From Halomonas sp. QHL1 (lineage in GTDB: Bacteria; Pseudomonadota; Gammaproteobacteria; Pseudomonadales; Halomonadaceae), in the NCBI RefSeq assembly GCF_001882345.1, contig NZ_MINL01000001.1, positions 3,605,852-3,669,851 of the forward strand: 64,000 bases of DNA, read 5' to 3'. Every line of letters starts with the position of its first letter. Position 1 is the first letter of the stretch. Below, piece after piece: positions 8,627 through 19,095 of the stretch. The translations under genes and the position numbers were made by a program. The notes below the pieces were generated by a model. That model was not told where the DNA came from. It made no database searches and was given only the letters and a program-made list of their open reading frames with translations.

Positions 8627-9394
8627 ATGTGGGCCTTTATACACAAACTGGGATCACCCAAGTGGTTCTACGCCATTAGTGCCAAATTACAGCCCTGGTT
8701 TTGGGCCGCGGCGGTGCTATTGCTGGTCACTGGCTCGCTATGGGGGCTGGCGTTTGCCCCGGCGGATTATCAGCAGGGCAACAGCTTCCGGATCATTTAT
8801 GTTCACGTGCCGGCGGCATTTTTAGCCCAGTCCATTTTTATCGCCATGGCGGTGTCTGGGCTGGTGTTTATGGTCTGGAAAATTAAAGTCGCCGATATGG
8901 CGGCGGCGGTGATGGCACCTCTTGGTGCGGCCATGACCTTTGTCGCGCTGTTTTCCGGCGCAGTATGGGGCGTGCCCACCTGGGGAACCTGGTGGATGTG
9001 GGATGCACGGCTAACTTCCATGCTGATCCTGCTGTTTTTGTACTTGGGTGTCATTGCCTTGCGCGGCGCTTTTACCAGCCGTGATAGCGCCTCACGGGCA
9101 GCCTCGGTGTTGGCTATGGTGGGAGTGATCAATATTCCCATCATCAAATACTCGGTGGACTGGTGGTACACCCTTCACCAGCCGGCTTCATTTACGCTGA
9201 CCTCGCGCCCGACCATGCCTACCGAAATGTGGCTGCCTCTGGTGATTATGGTGCTGGGTTTCTACAGCTTTTTTATTGCCTTGACGCTGATGCGCACACG
9301 CAGCGAAATTTTGCGCCGCGAAGCTAACAAACGCTGGGTACAGGATCTGGTTAAAGGCCAGGTAGTGAACGCACAGGCGGAGGAGGCCCGCTAA
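8627..9394 (+). CDS. ccmC: Haem exporter protein CcmC
   Basis: CcmC is a six-helix membrane protein that presents periplasmic haem to CcmE. It has 255 residues (E. coli 245). The tryptophan-rich haem-handling motif [17 protein letters not shown] lies at about residues 117-133. The conserved His of YVHVPAA near residue 61 and the His of YTLHQPAS in the second periplasmic loop are haem ligands in the family. Its stop overlaps the start of ccmD by 1 base. Confidence 0.95.
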   Translation: MWAFIHKLGSPKWFYAISAKLQPWFWAAAVLLLVTGSLWGLAFAPADYQQGNSFRIIYVHVPAAFLAQSIFIAMAVSGLVFMVWKIKVADMAAAVMAPLGAAMTFVALFSGAVWGVPTWGTWWMWDARLTSMLILLFLYLGVIALRGAFTSRDSASRAASVLAMVGVINIPIIKYSVDWWYTLHQPASFTLTSRPTMPTEMWLPLVIMVLGFYSFFIALTLMRTRSEILRREANKRWVQDLVKGQVVNAQAEEAR

Positions 9395-9585
9395 TGGCAT
9401 TTGACTCATTTTCCGAATTTCTCGCCATGGGTGGTCACGCGCCTTATGTATGGTCTGCCTGGGGTGTGACAGCGCTACTGCTGCTCGCCACCGTATGGCA
9501 TGCGCGTGCTGAACAGCGACAACTGCTCAAAGGCTTGAAACGCCGCGCAAGACGCGCAAACAGCGCAAGGGGGAACGTCCAATGA
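9394..9585 (+). CDS. ccmD: Haem exporter protein CcmD
   Basis: This is a 63-residue single-span membrane protein that anchors CcmE to CcmC and allows release of holo-CcmE. It has the CcmD pattern: N-terminal [16 protein letters not shown], one helix ([13 protein letters not shown]), then a basic tail LKRRARRAN. It overlaps ccmE by 4 bases. Confidence 0.92.
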   Translation: MAFDSFSEFLAMGGHAPYVWSAWGVTALLLLATVWHARAEQRQLLKGLKRRARRANSARGNVQ

Positions 9586-10091
9586 CGCCTAAACGTAAAC
9601 AGAAGCTCTTTATTATTCTGGGCCTTGTGTCGCTGGCAGCGATTGCCGTGGGGCTAACCCTGTACGCGCTGCGCGCTAACATTAATCTGTTTTTTAGCCC
9701 GGTGCAGATCGCCCAGGGCGATGCACCCATGGAGCGGCAAATTCGCGCCGGTGGCATGGTTAAAGAGGGCTCTGTCTCCCGAGACCCCGAAAGCCTGGAC
9801 GTCGAATTTACCGTCACCGATTACGTAGATGACCTGGAGGTCTACTACAGCGGCATCCTGCCCGACCTGTTCCGCGAAGGCCAAGGCGTGGTGGTAGTCG
9901 GTGAGCTTCAGGCCGATGGACGCTTGTATGCCGACAAGGTGCTTGCACGCCACGACGAGAACTATATGCCCCCCGAAGTCGCTCAGGCGCTCGAAGAAGC
10001 GGGCTACTCGCCCGCCGACTACCAGGCCAAAGCCGCCGAAGTGGGTAAACGCCTGGACGAAGAAGGCGTTCCCCAGGCAAGCGAATACTAG
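9582..10091 (+). CDS. ccmE: Cytochrome c maturation haem chaperone CcmE
   Basis: This periplasmic haem chaperone binds haem covalently and passes it to CcmF. It has 169 residues, with one N-terminal anchor (about 9-30) and the OB-fold domain. The haem-binding HDENY motif gives His124 and Tyr128, equivalent to E. coli His130 and Tyr134. The C-terminal tail is charged and probably disordered. Confidence 0.96.
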   Translation: MTPKRKQKLFIILGLVSLAAIAVGLTLYALRANINLFFSPVQIAQGDAPMERQIRAGGMVKEGSVSRDPESLDVEFTVTDYVDDLEVYYSGILPDLFREGQGVVVVGELQADGRLYADKVLARHDENYMPPEVAQALEEAGYSPADYQAKAAEVGKRLDEEGVPQASEY

Positions 10092-10117
10092 GGTAGAAAG
10101 CCCAATTTGGAGTACGC

Positions 10118-12139
10118 ATGCTTATCAAACTGATTCCTGAAATTGGCCACTTTGCTCTTATTATCGCGCTGCTGATGGCGACGGTGCAGGCCGTAATGCC
10201 CCTGGCTGGTGCTGCCACCAGGCGCCCTCTGTGGATGGCCTACGGTCAGCCTATGGCGGTGGGGCAGTTTGTGTTTATTGCCATTGCCTACGCCTGTTTG
10301 ACCGCCAGCTATATGCTGGACGACTTTAGTGTGGCGAACGTGGCCAACAACTCCAACTCGCTGCTGCCCTGGTATTACAAGTTCAGCGCGGTGTGGGGTA
10401 ACCACGAAGGGTCGGTGCTGCTGTGGAGCTTTATGCTCGCGGGCTGGGGGTTTGCGGCCAGCCTATTCACCGGCAACCTACCGCGGGATATGGTCGCCCG
10501 GGTAATGGGCGTGATGGGCATGGTCTGCGTCGGCTTCTTACTGTTTATCTTGATGACATCGAACCCCTTCGAACGACTGCTGCCCGATATGCCCCAGGAC
10601 GGCGCCGACCTTAACCCACTGCTGCAAGACTTCGGGTTGATCGTGCATCCGCCGATGCTCTACATGGGCTATGTGGGTTTTTCCGTGGTTTTTGCGTTTG
10701 CCATTGCGGCGCTGATGGGCGGGCGTTTAGACGCGGCCTGGACGCGCTGGGCAAGGCCTTGGACGAATCTGGCCTGGGCGTTTCTGACCGTAGGGATTGC
10801 GTTAGGTAGCTGGTGGGCTTATTACGAGCTTGGCTGGGGCGGCTGGTGGTTCTGGGATCCGGTCGAAAATGCTTCACTGCTGCCCTGGCTGACGGGAACC
10901 GCGCTGGTGCACTCGCTGGCGGTCACCGAGAAACGCGGCTCGTTTAAAAGCTGGACCGTGCTGCTGGCGATCTCGACCTTCTCGCTGTCGCTGATGGGCA
11001 CTTTCCTGGTGCGCTCTGGGGTGCTGACCTCGGTGCATGCGTTTGCCAACGACCCGGCCCGCGGCTTCTTTATCCTGATGCTGCTGGCCATTACGGTAAC
11101 GCTGTCGTTGCTGGTGTTTGCCCTACGCGCTCCGCGGGTGAGTCATAAAGTTGGTTTTAACTGGCTCTCCCGGGATGCGCTGCTGTTGGTCAATAATATC
11201 TTTCTGGTGATTATGACCGTCACCGTACTGCTGGGTACCGTCTATCCGCTGATTCTGGATTCTCTGGGGCTGGGGAAAATCAGCGTGGGCCCGCCTTACT
11301 TTAATGCCCTGTTTGTGCCGCTTACCGTGATGATGTGCATCTTTATGGGGTTAGGCTCGGTAACGCGCTGGAAAAGCATGGCGGCAAGGGATCTGACCCG
11401 TAAACTGTGGTTGGCAGGCGTTGCCGCGCTGGTGCTAGGCATATTAATGCCGCTGCTGTATCGCGGCGAGTGGAACCTGTTTGTCTCCCTGGGTATCGTC
11501 TCCGCACTCTGGATTGTGCTGCCGATGGTGCGCGATGTATTCGATAAAACCCGCCATGCCAGTTCGTTTGTAGCCGGTGTCCGCAAACTCTCCCTGGCTT
11601 ACTGGGGCATGGTGCTGGGGCACGTAGGCGTTGCCGTTACCATTGTTGGTGTTGCGGTAGTCTCCAACTACAACATTGAGCGCAATGTACGCATGTCCCC
11701 GGGCACCACGGTCGAAGTAGCGGGCTATCAGTTCACCATGACCGAGCTAACCGAGCGTCGCGGGGCCAACTTCCTGGCGGACACTGCCATTCTGCAAGTG
11801 CAGCGCGGCGAATCGGGGAGCAGCTTTACCATGCGGCCCGAAAAGCGTCTCTATCTGGCCACCGGTATGCCGATGACCCAGGTGGCCCTACGCCCAGGGC
11901 TGTTCCGCGATCTCTATGTGGCCATGGGTGAAAACCTTGACGATGGCAGTTGGGCGATGAGGGTACAGTATAAGCCGTTCGTCCGCTGGCTCTGGCTAGG
12001 CGCACTGCTAATGGCGTTCGGCGGTTTATTGGCGGTGCTCGACAAGCGCTACCGCCGCACCGCAGCCACCCGTGAAGCGCCCAAAGTGGCCAGCCAAGGC
12101 GATGGTACTCAAAATAGCGCGCGGGAGGCCACGGCATGA
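10118..12139 (+). CDS. ccmF: Haem lyase subunit CcmF
   Basis: CcmF is the large membrane subunit of the cytochrome c synthase, which attaches haem to CXXCH motifs of apocytochromes. It has 673 residues (E. coli 647) and about 15 hydrophobic segments. The haem-handling motif GWGGWWFWDPVENASLLPWL is present, as are conserved His residues in GNHEGS, VHPPMLY, LVHSL and TSVHAFANDP. GGAGTACGC precedes the start. It overlaps ccmG by 4 bases. Confidence 0.96.
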   Translation: MLIKLIPEIGHFALIIALLMATVQAVMPLAGAATRRPLWMAYGQPMAVGQFVFIAIAYACLTASYMLDDFSVANVANNSNSLLPWYYKFSAVWGNHEGSVLLWSFMLAGWGFAASLFTGNLPRDMVARVMGVMGMVCVGFLLFILMTSNPFERLLPDMPQDGADLNPLLQDFGLIVHPPMLYMGYVGFSVVFAFAIAALMGGRLDAAWTRWARPWTNLAWAFLTVGIALGSWWAYYELGWGGWWFWDPVENASLLPWLTGTALVHSLAVTEKRGSFKSWTVLLAISTFSLSLMGTFLVRSGVLTSVHAFANDPARGFFILMLLAITVTLSLLVFALRAPRVSHKVGFNWLSRDALLLVNNIFLVIMTVTVLLGTVYPLILDSLGLGKISVGPPYFNALFVPLTVMMCIFMGLGSVTRWKSMAARDLTRKLWLAGVAALVLGILMPLLYRGEWNLFVSLGIVSALWIVLPMVRDVFDKTRHASSFVAGVRKLSLAYWGMVLGHVGVAVTIVGVAVVSNYNIERNVRMSPGTTVEVAGYQFTMTELTERRGANFLADTAILQVQRGESGSSFTMRPEKRLYLATGMPMTQVALRPGLFRDLYVAMGENLDDGSWAMRVQYKPFVRWLWLGALLMAFGGLLAVLDKRYRRTAATREAPKVASQGDGTQNSAREATA

Positions 12140-12663
12140 AGCGACGGCTACTGCTCTTACTGCTGCCAGTGTGCTTTTTAGGTCTGGCGCTGTTCTTTTA
12201 CCAAGGCCTCTCGTTGGATCCCTCCCAGCGCGATTCAGCGCTGATGGCGCGGGAGTTCCCGTCCTTTGAAGCCACCACGCTGCGTGATGTGAATCGGCAG
12301 GTCGACCAAACGCTGTTAGAGGGTGAAGTGACCCTGGTTAACGTTTGGGGCGAGTGGTGCCCCGCGTGTAAGCAGGAGATGCCGCAACTGCTGGAGCTGG
12401 CTGATAACGGCATTCGCATGGTCGGCGTCAACTACCGCGATACCCGCGAAAAAGGCATGCAGTTTCTCAGCGAATTTGGCGATCCGTTTGAAGTTAATAT
12501 TTTTGATCCAGAAGGCGAGCTAGGTTTTGATCTCGGCGTTTACGGTGCTCCAGAAACCTTTCTAGTCGATGCTGACGGCGTCATTCGCTATCACCATAAA
12601 GGCTACGTATCACCGCAAGACGTGCGCGAGCGAATTCTGCCGGAGGTGGAAAAATGGCGCTAA
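12136..12663 (+). CDS. ccmG: Thiol:disulfide interchange protein CcmG/DsbE
   Basis: This membrane-anchored periplasmic thioredoxin-fold protein keeps apocytochrome or CcmH cysteines reduced. It has 175 residues, with an N-terminal anchor (about 4-22) and the active site WCPAC (Cys75, Cys78) in VNVWGEWCPACKQEMP. The cis-Pro loop GVYGAPETFLVD and the family's GVNYRD segment are present. It overlaps ccmH by 10 bases. Confidence 0.95.
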   Translation: MKRRLLLLLLPVCFLGLALFFYQGLSLDPSQRDSALMAREFPSFEATTLRDVNRQVDQTLLEGEVTLVNVWGEWCPACKQEMPQLLELADNGIRMVGVNYRDTREKGMQFLSEFGDPFEVNIFDPEGELGFDLGVYGAPETFLVDADGVIRYHHKGYVSPQDVRERILPEVEKWR

Positions 12664-13124
12664 TGCGAACTATGGCAACGCTACTACTGCTGGTACTAGC
12701 GTTTGGCGCAGGGGCGGGTGGTATCGAACTGCGCGAATTTGACGACCCAGTCGTGGAGAAGCGCTATAACGATTTGACCGCCTCCATGCGCTGCCCGCTG
12801 TGTGAAAATCAGGCCATTGACGATTCCGATGCTCCCATTTCAGGAGACATGCGTGAGCGGGTTTATCAGCTGCTGCAAGATGGGCAGTCGGATATCGAAA
12901 TTATCAACCATATGGTGCAGCGGTTTGGCGAATATATTCTCTACAACCCGCGTTTAGAGAGCCGTACTTACCTGCTTTGGGGCTTGCCCATCGCCCTGGT
13001 GTTGCTAGGCGTTATTGTGGTCGTACTTATGGTGCGCGCCCGCCGCAACGCCTCTGCTAAAGCGTTGAGCGCCGAAGAGCGCCAGCGTATAGACGCGCTG
13101 ACTAACCGTAAGAGGTCTTCATGA
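12654..13124 (+). CDS. ccmH: Cytochrome c-type biogenesis protein CcmH
   Basis: CcmH is a haem lyase component and thiol-reducing partner for apocytochrome c. It has 156 residues, with a signal peptide or anchor at residues 1-22, the redox motif RCPLCENQ (Cys47, Cys50; the common form is RCPxCQNQ) and a second membrane span at about 105-125. It is the short CcmH type; the TPR part is a separate gene, ccmI. GGAGG lies before the start, and it overlaps ccmI by 4 bases. Confidence 0.94.
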   Translation: MALMRTMATLLLLVLAFGAGAGGIELREFDDPVVEKRYNDLTASMRCPLCENQAIDDSDAPISGDMRERVYQLLQDGQSDIEIINHMVQRFGEYILYNPRLESRTYLLWGLPIALVLLGVIVVVLMVRARRNASAKALSAEERQRIDALTNRKRSS

Positions 13125-14359
13125 CGCTGCTCTGGATTGCAATTGCCGTTCTACTGCTCCCCGCGCTGTGGCTGCTGGTTTCGCCGCTAAGAAAGGCGCG
13201 TGCACTGCATGACCAGCAGCGTGATTTTGAAGCCAACGACACCTCCGCCGAGCAGAACGTGGCGATTTTCAAGCGCCGCTTGGCATCACTGGAAGCGGCG
13301 CGGGAGCGCGGCGATATTGATACCGCCCGCTTTGAGGAAGACCGCCTGGAGCTTGAGCGCAGCCTGCTGGAAGATACCGCTTTTCGCGAGCGTCGGCCGC
13401 TAAAGAGAGCCAATGCTGGTCGTATTGTTGTTCCAGTGATAATGCTGGCTGTGGTTGCTGTTAGCGTTATTTGGTACCAGCAAAAGGGCGCTGAGGGCGA
13501 TCTGGTGCTGCTGGCCGTGCAGCAGGAAGTACAGAACGACCCTGAGGGATCGCTCACCATGTATATAGAACGCATGGAGGAGCAGGCCGAACGCCAGCCG
13601 GATAATCCCAATGTGTGGAGCGAGCTGTTTCCGCTCTACCGTGAAACCGGACAAATGTCCAAGGCCGTAGACGCCCTGGAGCGTCTGATCGAGATTGAAG
13701 GCCGCATTCCACCTCTGCTTGCTCAACTAGCGCAAATTCGTTTCTTTATGGCCGAGCGCGAGCTTACCGACGAAGTCCAGGCGTTGGTCGATGAGACGTT
13801 GGAGCAGGATCCCCGCCAGCCCACCGTGCTGGGCTTACTGGGCATTAATGCCTTTGACAGCGGCAATTACGAGCAGGCCATTGATCACTGGCGTCGGGCG
13901 ATTGCTAATATCGAAGATCCCAATACCGTGTCTTCGCTGCGCGACGGTATCCGCGTGGCTCAGGAGCGCTTGGGCGTTGAACCTGAAGAAGTCGTCGCCG
14001 AGGGCACAGGCATTCGTGTAAGTGTCTCGCTGGATGAAGAGCTCGTCGGACGCGTAGATGGCGATGCCAGCGTCTTTATCACCGCCCGCGATATTGAGGG
14101 CGAGTTACCACCCCTGGCTGTGGTGCGTGCGCAGGTATCCGAGCTGCCCATGACCGTGACGCTAGATAACACTGCCGCGATGTCGCCCCAGGCGCAAATC
14201 TCCCAGGTACAGGAAGCCCGTTTAGTCGTGCGTGTTTCGCCCTCCGGCCAAGCAACGCCCCAGCCGGGGGATCTGTTCGGTGACCTTGAGAGCGTCAGCG
14301 TCGGGTCTATTGATGATGCGGAGGCGGTCGAAGTGGTGATTAACCGTGTCTTTGAATAA
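13121..14359 (+). CDS. ccmI: Cytochrome c-type biogenesis protein CcmI (CycH)
   Basis: CcmI is a TPR apocytochrome c chaperone that recruits the C-terminal helix of apocytochrome to the CcmFH synthase. It has 412 residues, with two N-terminal membrane spans (about 1-22 and 99-118). A cytoplasmic loop carries the coiled-coil region SLEAARERGDIDTARFEEDR. TPR-like repeats lie at about 155-285 (LFPLYRETGQMSKAVDALERL, GLLGINAFDSGNYEQAIDHW). A C-terminal beta-rich domain follows. It is the last ccm gene; smc begins 24 bases later. Confidence 0.93.
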   Translation: MTLLWIAIAVLLLPALWLLVSPLRKARALHDQQRDFEANDTSAEQNVAIFKRRLASLEAARERGDIDTARFEEDRLELERSLLEDTAFRERRPLKRANAGRIVVPVIMLAVVAVSVIWYQQKGAEGDLVLLAVQQEVQNDPEGSLTMYIERMEEQAERQPDNPNVWSELFPLYRETGQMSKAVDALERLIEIEGRIPPLLAQLAQIRFFMAERELTDEVQALVDETLEQDPRQPTVLGLLGINAFDSGNYEQAIDHWRRAIANIEDPNTVSSLRDGIRVAQERLGVEPEEVVAEGTGIRVSVSLDEELVGRVDGDASVFITARDIEGELPPLAVVRAQVSELPMTVTLDNTAAMSPQAQISQVQEARLVVRVSPSGQATPQPGDLFGDLESVSVGSIDDAEAVEVVINRVFE

Positions 14360-14383
14360 TCGCAACGGGAACGCCGTCTAGGT

Positions 14384-17300
14384 ATGCGCTTAACGTCGAT
14401 TCGCTTAGTCGGGTTTAAGTCCTTTGTGGATCCCGTCACGGTGCCTTTCGATGGCAATATGACCGCCATCGTAGGCCCCAACGGCTGCGGTAAATCCAAC
14501 ATTATTGACGCCGTGCGCTGGGTGATGGGGGAGTCATCCGCCAAAACCCTGCGCGGCGAATCCATGGCCGACGTTATCTTTAACGGCTCCACCGGCCGTA
14601 AACCGATCAGCCAAGCGTCCATAGAACTCAAATTCGACAACCGCGACGGCGGCATGGGCGGCGTTTACGCCCAGTACGCGGAAATTGCCGTTAAGCGCTT
14701 AGTTACCCGCGATGGACAATCCAACTACTTCTTTAACGGCCAGAAGTGCCGTCGCCGCGATATCGCCGACCTGTTTATGGGTACCGGCCTGGGGCCGCGC
14801 TCCTACGCGATTATCGGCCAGGGCATGATTTCGCGGCTGATCGAAGCCCGCCCCGACGACCTGCGCTCGACGCTTGAAGAGGCCGCGGGTATCTCCAAGT
14901 ACAAGGAGCGCCGCCGGGAAACCGAAAACCGCATGCGGCGAACCCAGGAGAACCTGGAGCGTCTGGACGATATTCGCGAAGAGCTGGATAAACAGCTCGA
15001 GCGTCTCAAGCGTCAGGCCGAAGCCGCCAAGCGCTACCAAGATCTGAAAGAGCAAGAGTACCGGCTCAAGGGCGAGCTGGCGCTGCTGCGGGGGCGCACC
15101 TTGCGTGCCGAGCAGTCGCATCAAGAGAGCCGTGTCCGCGAGTTGGAAATTGCGGTAGAAAAAGATGTCTTCGGCGTCCGCCAGTGTGAAACCCGCCTGG
15201 AACAGGCCCGGGAGCAGCACGACGAACTCTCTGAGGTGCTCGACCGCCACCAGCAGCAGTTCTTCGAAACCACCACGCGCATCGCACGTTTAGAGCAGGA
15301 TCAGGCTCACCGACGCAGCCGTGAAACCCAGCTGGCCAGCGATATCGCCACGGCTCGGCGCGAGCTGGACGAACAGCGCCGCGTTAGCGAAGGCGATCAT
15401 GAACGTTTAGCCGCGATTGACGAGCGCTTTGACGACCTGCTCCCCGAACACGAAGCGCTGGAGGAGCAGCTCGAAAGCCTGGAGCAGGCGTTAACCGACG
15501 CTTCGCCCGCGCTGGAAACCGCCGAGCAGCAGTGGGCCGATGCTGAAACCCGCTGGCGCGATGCCAGCCGCGATGCGGATCGCAGCCAAGATCAGTTGCG
15601 CGACCTTGAACAGCGTATCCAGCGCCTCCAGGCGGAAAATCAGCGCCGCCGTCAGCAGCGCAGAGAGGTGGCCGATCTCACTGTACTGCGCGAAGAGCAC
15701 GCCGTGTGCCAGGCGCAGTTGACGGAAGCAGAGGAGCAGGCAGAAGGCTTTCAAACCCAGCGCGATCAATGGCAGCAGCGCTACGGCGATGCCAAAGCGG
15801 CCTACCAGCAGACCACGCAGGCGCGGGACAATCAGCGCGCTGAACTCAGTCAGTGCCAGGGTGAGTTGGCCTCACTTCAAGCATTGATTGACGCTGCCCT
15901 GGTGGATCACGATCCTGCTATTGGCACGACCTTAGAAAGGCATGGCTTGGCGGATGCCCCTCAACTGGGTGAAGTGCTGCAGGTCGAGCCCGGCTGGGAA
16001 ACGCTGGTTTCCTGGCTGCTTGCACCCTGGCTCAATGCCCGCCTGGTGGATCGCCACCAGTTGGCCGCTCTACCTGAGGCCTTAGCCACGGAGTGGCGGT
16101 TGATTGATAAGACACCGCCAGCCGCTTCAATCTCTGGCCAACGATTAGACAGTTTGGTCAAAGGCGCCGGGGCGTTGGGCGAATGGTTAGCAAGCATTCA
16201 CTATACGCAAACGGCAGAAGATGCGGAGGCGCAGGTCGCACACCTGGCGCCCGGTGAAAGCGTGGTAAGCCAGGATGGCGTTTGGCTGGGCCGCGGCTGG
16301 CTGAACCAGCAGGCCAACGGCGAAGGTATCGACGGGCTGCTATTAACGCGCCGCCGCTACGCCGAACTGACCGCCCAGCGCGAAAGTGAAGAAGAAGCGC
16401 TGGCGCTGGCCGAAGAGCAGTGTGAAGCAGCCAGTGAGAGTATTGAAACGCTGGAGCAGGCCCGTGAGCAGCAGGCCGAGCAGGAGCGTGCTCACGCCGC
16501 CACCCTGCAGCAGCTGGCGGTGAAAGAGCGCAGCCTGGCCCAGCGCTTGGAACATCTGGAGAGTCGCGCCACTGAACTCGACGAAGAGCTTGCCCAGTTG
16601 CAAGAGGATGAAGCGGAGTTAGCGCTCACCATCGACGAGCAGCGCGCCCGCTGGCATGTGGCGATGGAACAGCTTGAAAGTGCGGCGCAAACGCGGGAAG
16701 CCAGCGCCGAGCAGCGCAGTCGTCAGCGTGAAGCACGTGACCAGTTGACCCAGCAGCACGCCCCTCTCAAAGCGCAGCAACAGGCGTTGGCGCTGGAGCG
16801 CGAGCGCTTAAGTGCCGAGCGCGATAGCCTGCGCTCCCAGCAGGCGCGTTCAAGTGATTCTGAAGAGCGTCTCTCGCTGCGCATTGCCGAGCTGGAAGAG
16901 TCACGAGAAATGCTGATCGAGCCCGACGAGCTGGCCGGTGAAGAGCTTGAAGAACTGCTGCATCAGCGCGAGCAGCAGGAAGGGCGCTTAAACGCCACTC
17001 GTCAGCAGGCCCAGGCACTGGCAGAACAGCTGCGCAATGACGAACTTGCCCGCCAGCAGCACGAACGCAACCTGGAGCAGAGTCGCGAGCAGCTCCAACA
17101 GCGGCGTATGGACGTACAGGCGCTGGCGCTCAAAGCCGCTACTCAAGATGAGCAGCTAGCGGAGCTTGGCCATAACGTCGAAACCCTCGCCGAACAGTTG
17201 CCCGAGGAAGCGACCGAAACCCGTTGGCAGGAGCGCCTTGAAAGCACCACGGATAAAATTCGCCGCTTGGGGGCGATCAACCTCGCCGCCATTGAGGAGT

Positions 17301-17878
17301 ACGACCAGCAGGCCGAGCGGCGAAATTATCTGGAGGCGCAGCACGCTGAACTGACCGAAGCGCTGGAAACCCTCGAAAGGGCGATTAAGCGTATTGACCA
17401 GGAAACCCGCGTGCGCTTCCGCGAGACCTTTGATCAAGTCAATGCCGGGTTACAGGCGCTATTCCCCCGTGTATTCGGCGGCGGTGCGGCATGGTTAACG
17501 CTAACCGGCGATGACCTGTTGGAAACCGGCGTGGCGATTATGGCCCGCCCGCCAGGTAAGAAGAACAGCACCATTCATCTGCTATCGGGCGGCGAGAAGG
17601 CGCTGACCGCGCTGTCGCTGGTATTTGCGATCTTTCAGCTCAATCCCGCGCCGTTTTGTATGCTGGATGAAGTGGATGCGCCGCTGGATGACGCCAACGT
17701 GGGCCGTTACGCCAGGTTAGTGAAAGAGATGTCTGAAAACGTTCAGTTTATCTATATCACTCACAACAAGATTGCCATGGAAGCCGCCGAGCGCTTGATG
17801 GGGGTTACCATGCAAGAGCCCGGCGTATCGCGGTTAGTCTCGGTGGGAATTGAAGAAGCGGCGGCGCTGGTTGATTAA
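14384..17878 (+). CDS. smc: Chromosome segregation protein SMC
   Basis: This condensin-type ATPase organises and segregates the chromosome with ScpAB. It has 1164 residues, the usual family length. The N-terminal head has Walker A GPNGCGKSN (31-39) and MGTGLGPRSYAIIGQGMIS. Long coiled coils rich in Glu/Gln/Arg surround a hinge at about residues 515-640. The C-terminal head has signature LSGGEKALTALSLVFAIFQL and Walker B PFCMLDEVDAPLDDANV. It starts 24 bases after ccmI, so it may share read-through transcription. scpA and scpB are not in the window. Confidence 0.97.
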   Translation: MRLTSIRLVGFKSFVDPVTVPFDGNMTAIVGPNGCGKSNIIDAVRWVMGESSAKTLRGESMADVIFNGSTGRKPISQASIELKFDNRDGGMGGVYAQYAEIAVKRLVTRDGQSNYFFNGQKCRRRDIADLFMGTGLGPRSYAIIGQGMISRLIEARPDDLRSTLEEAAGISKYKERRRETENRMRRTQENLERLDDIREELDKQLERLKRQAEAAKRYQDLKEQEYRLKGELALLRGRTLRAEQSHQESRVRELEIAVEKDVFGVRQCETRLEQAREQHDELSEVLDRHQQQFFETTTRIARLEQDQAHRRSRETQLASDIATARRELDEQRRVSEGDHERLAAIDERFDDLLPEHEALEEQLESLEQALTDASPALETAEQQWADAETRWRDASRDADRSQDQLRDLEQRIQRLQAENQRRRQQRREVADLTVLREEHAVCQAQLTEAEEQAEGFQTQRDQWQQRYGDAKAAYQQTTQARDNQRAELSQCQGELASLQALIDAALVDHDPAIGTTLERHGLADAPQLGEVLQVEPGWETLVSWLLAPWLNARLVDRHQLAALPEALATEWRLIDKTPPAASISGQRLDSLVKGAGALGEWLASIHYTQTAEDAEAQVAHLAPGESVVSQDGVWLGRGWLNQQANGEGIDGLLLTRRRYAELTAQRESEEEALALAEEQCEAASESIETLEQAREQQAEQERAHAATLQQLAVKERSLAQRLEHLESRATELDEELAQLQEDEAELALTIDEQRARWHVAMEQLESAAQTREASAEQRSRQREARDQLTQQHAPLKAQQQALALERERLSAERDSLRSQQARSSDSEERLSLRIAELEESREMLIEPDELAGEELEELLHQREQQEGRLNATRQQAQALAEQLRNDELARQQHERNLEQSREQLQQRRMDVQALALKAATQDEQLAELGHNVETLAEQLPEEATETRWQERLESTTDKIRRLGAINLAAIEEYDQQAERRNYLEAQHAELTEALETLERAIKRIDQETRVRFRETFDQVNAGLQALFPRVFGGGAAWLTLTGDDLLETGVAIMARPPGKKNSTIHLLSGGEKALTALSLVFAIFQLNPAPFCMLDEVDAPLDDANVGRYARLVKEMSENVQFIYITHNKIAMEAAERLMGVTMQEPGVSRLVSVGIEEAAALVD

Positions 17879-17903
17879 GCGCCTTCGCCCTTAACCTTCA
17901 CCC

Positions 17904-19073
17904 TTAACTTTCACCAAGTTCACGCATGACGGCATGAAGCTTCGATTTCGCCTCAAAGCCCACGCCGGGAATGTCCGGCAGCGCCACATAGCCATTTTCA
18001 ACCTGGATACCGTCCGCAAAACCGCCAAATGGCTGGAAAACGTCTGGGTAGGATTCGTTGCCGCCTAGCTGTAACCCTGCGGCGATATTCAGCGACATCT
18101 GGTGGCCGCCATGGGGAACTACACGGCGCGATGACCAGCCCAGATCGTCCATTACTTTTAACGTGCGCATATACTCGACCAAACCATAGGAGAGCGCACA
18201 GTCAAACTGCAGATAGTCACGGTCGGCGCGCATTCCGCCATGGCGAAGCAAGTTTCTTGCATCCTGATGGGAGAACAGATTTTCGCCCGTGGCCATGGGT
18301 AGCTCATAGTGGTTGGCAAGTTCTGCTTGCAAAGCGTAGTCGAGCGGGTCGCCGGCCTCTTCATACCAGAATAAATTGTAAGGCTTCAGCGCTTCGGCAT
18401 AGGCGATAGCCGTTTCCTGGTCAAAGCGACCATTGGCATCCACGGCTAAACGGCTGCCGTCACCAACGACTTTAATCACAGCTTCTATCCGGTGCAGGTC
18501 TTCATCTAACGGGGCCGCACCAATTTTCATTTTGACCACGTTATAGCCGCGGTCCAAATAGCTACGCATTTCATCTTGAAGCTTGCTGTGATCTTTACCG
18601 GGATAGTAGTAGCCACCCGCCGCATAGACCCAGACTTTATCGTCCGCCTGCCCGTTACGGTATCGATCGGCCAGCAGCCGGTAGAGTGGCTTGCCTTCGA
18701 TTTTTGCCACAGCATCCCAAACGGCCATGTCGATTGTGCCTACCGCCACGGAGCGTTCGCCGTGGCCGCCGGGTTTTTCGTTGGTCATTAAGGTTTTCCA
18801 GATCGCAAAGGGATCAAGGTTGTTATGTTCTTGATCAATAAGGCTTTCGGGATCAGCTTCGTTAATACGGTCAAAAAAACGGTCGCGCATCAGCGCTCCC
18901 TGACCATAGCGGCCGTTAGAGTTAAACCCGTAACCGATCACAGGCTTACCGTCACGAACAACATCGGTGACCACAGCGACCACCGAACAAGTCATCTTGG
19001 AAAAGTCGATATAGGCATTGGCGATGGGGGACGCAATAGAAACGGTTTTCTCGCGAATTTCAACGATACGCAT
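17904..19073 (-). CDS. tarD: D(-)-tartrate dehydratase-like enolase superfamily enzyme
   Basis: This predicted Mg-dependent acid-sugar dehydratase probably converts D-tartrate to oxaloacetate. It has 389 residues, the same length I recall for Bradyrhizobium TarD. The conserved residues fall in register: Lys183 (VVKMKIG), Asp212, Glu238 and Glu264 (metal ligands in VDANGR, WYEEAG, ATGEN), and His321 (PHGGHQM). GERSVAVGTIDMAVWD and FDCALSYGLVEY also match that family. The start at 19073 is chosen over one nine codons upstream because AAGGAG precedes it at proper spacing. It is divergent from a LysR regulator. A related sugar-acid dehydratase activity cannot be excluded. Confidence 0.82.
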   Translation of the reverse strand: MRIVEIREKTVSIASPIANAYIDFSKMTCSVVAVVTDVVRDGKPVIGYGFNSNGRYGQGALMRDRFFDRINEADPESLIDQEHNNLDPFAIWKTLMTNEKPGGHGERSVAVGTIDMAVWDAVAKIEGKPLYRLLADRYRNGQADDKVWVYAAGGYYYPGKDHSKLQDEMRSYLDRGYNVVKMKIGAAPLDEDLHRIEAVIKVVGDGSRLAVDANGRFDQETAIAYAEALKPYNLFWYEEAGDPLDYALQAELANHYELPMATGENLFSHQDARNLLRHGGMRADRDYLQFDCALSYGLVEYMRTLKVMDDLGWSSRRVVPHGGHQMSLNIAAGLQLGGNESYPDVFQPFGGFADGIQVENGYVALPDIPGVGFEAKSKLHAVMRELGES

Positions 19074-19095
19074 GGCGTGCTCCTTAGCAGTAGGT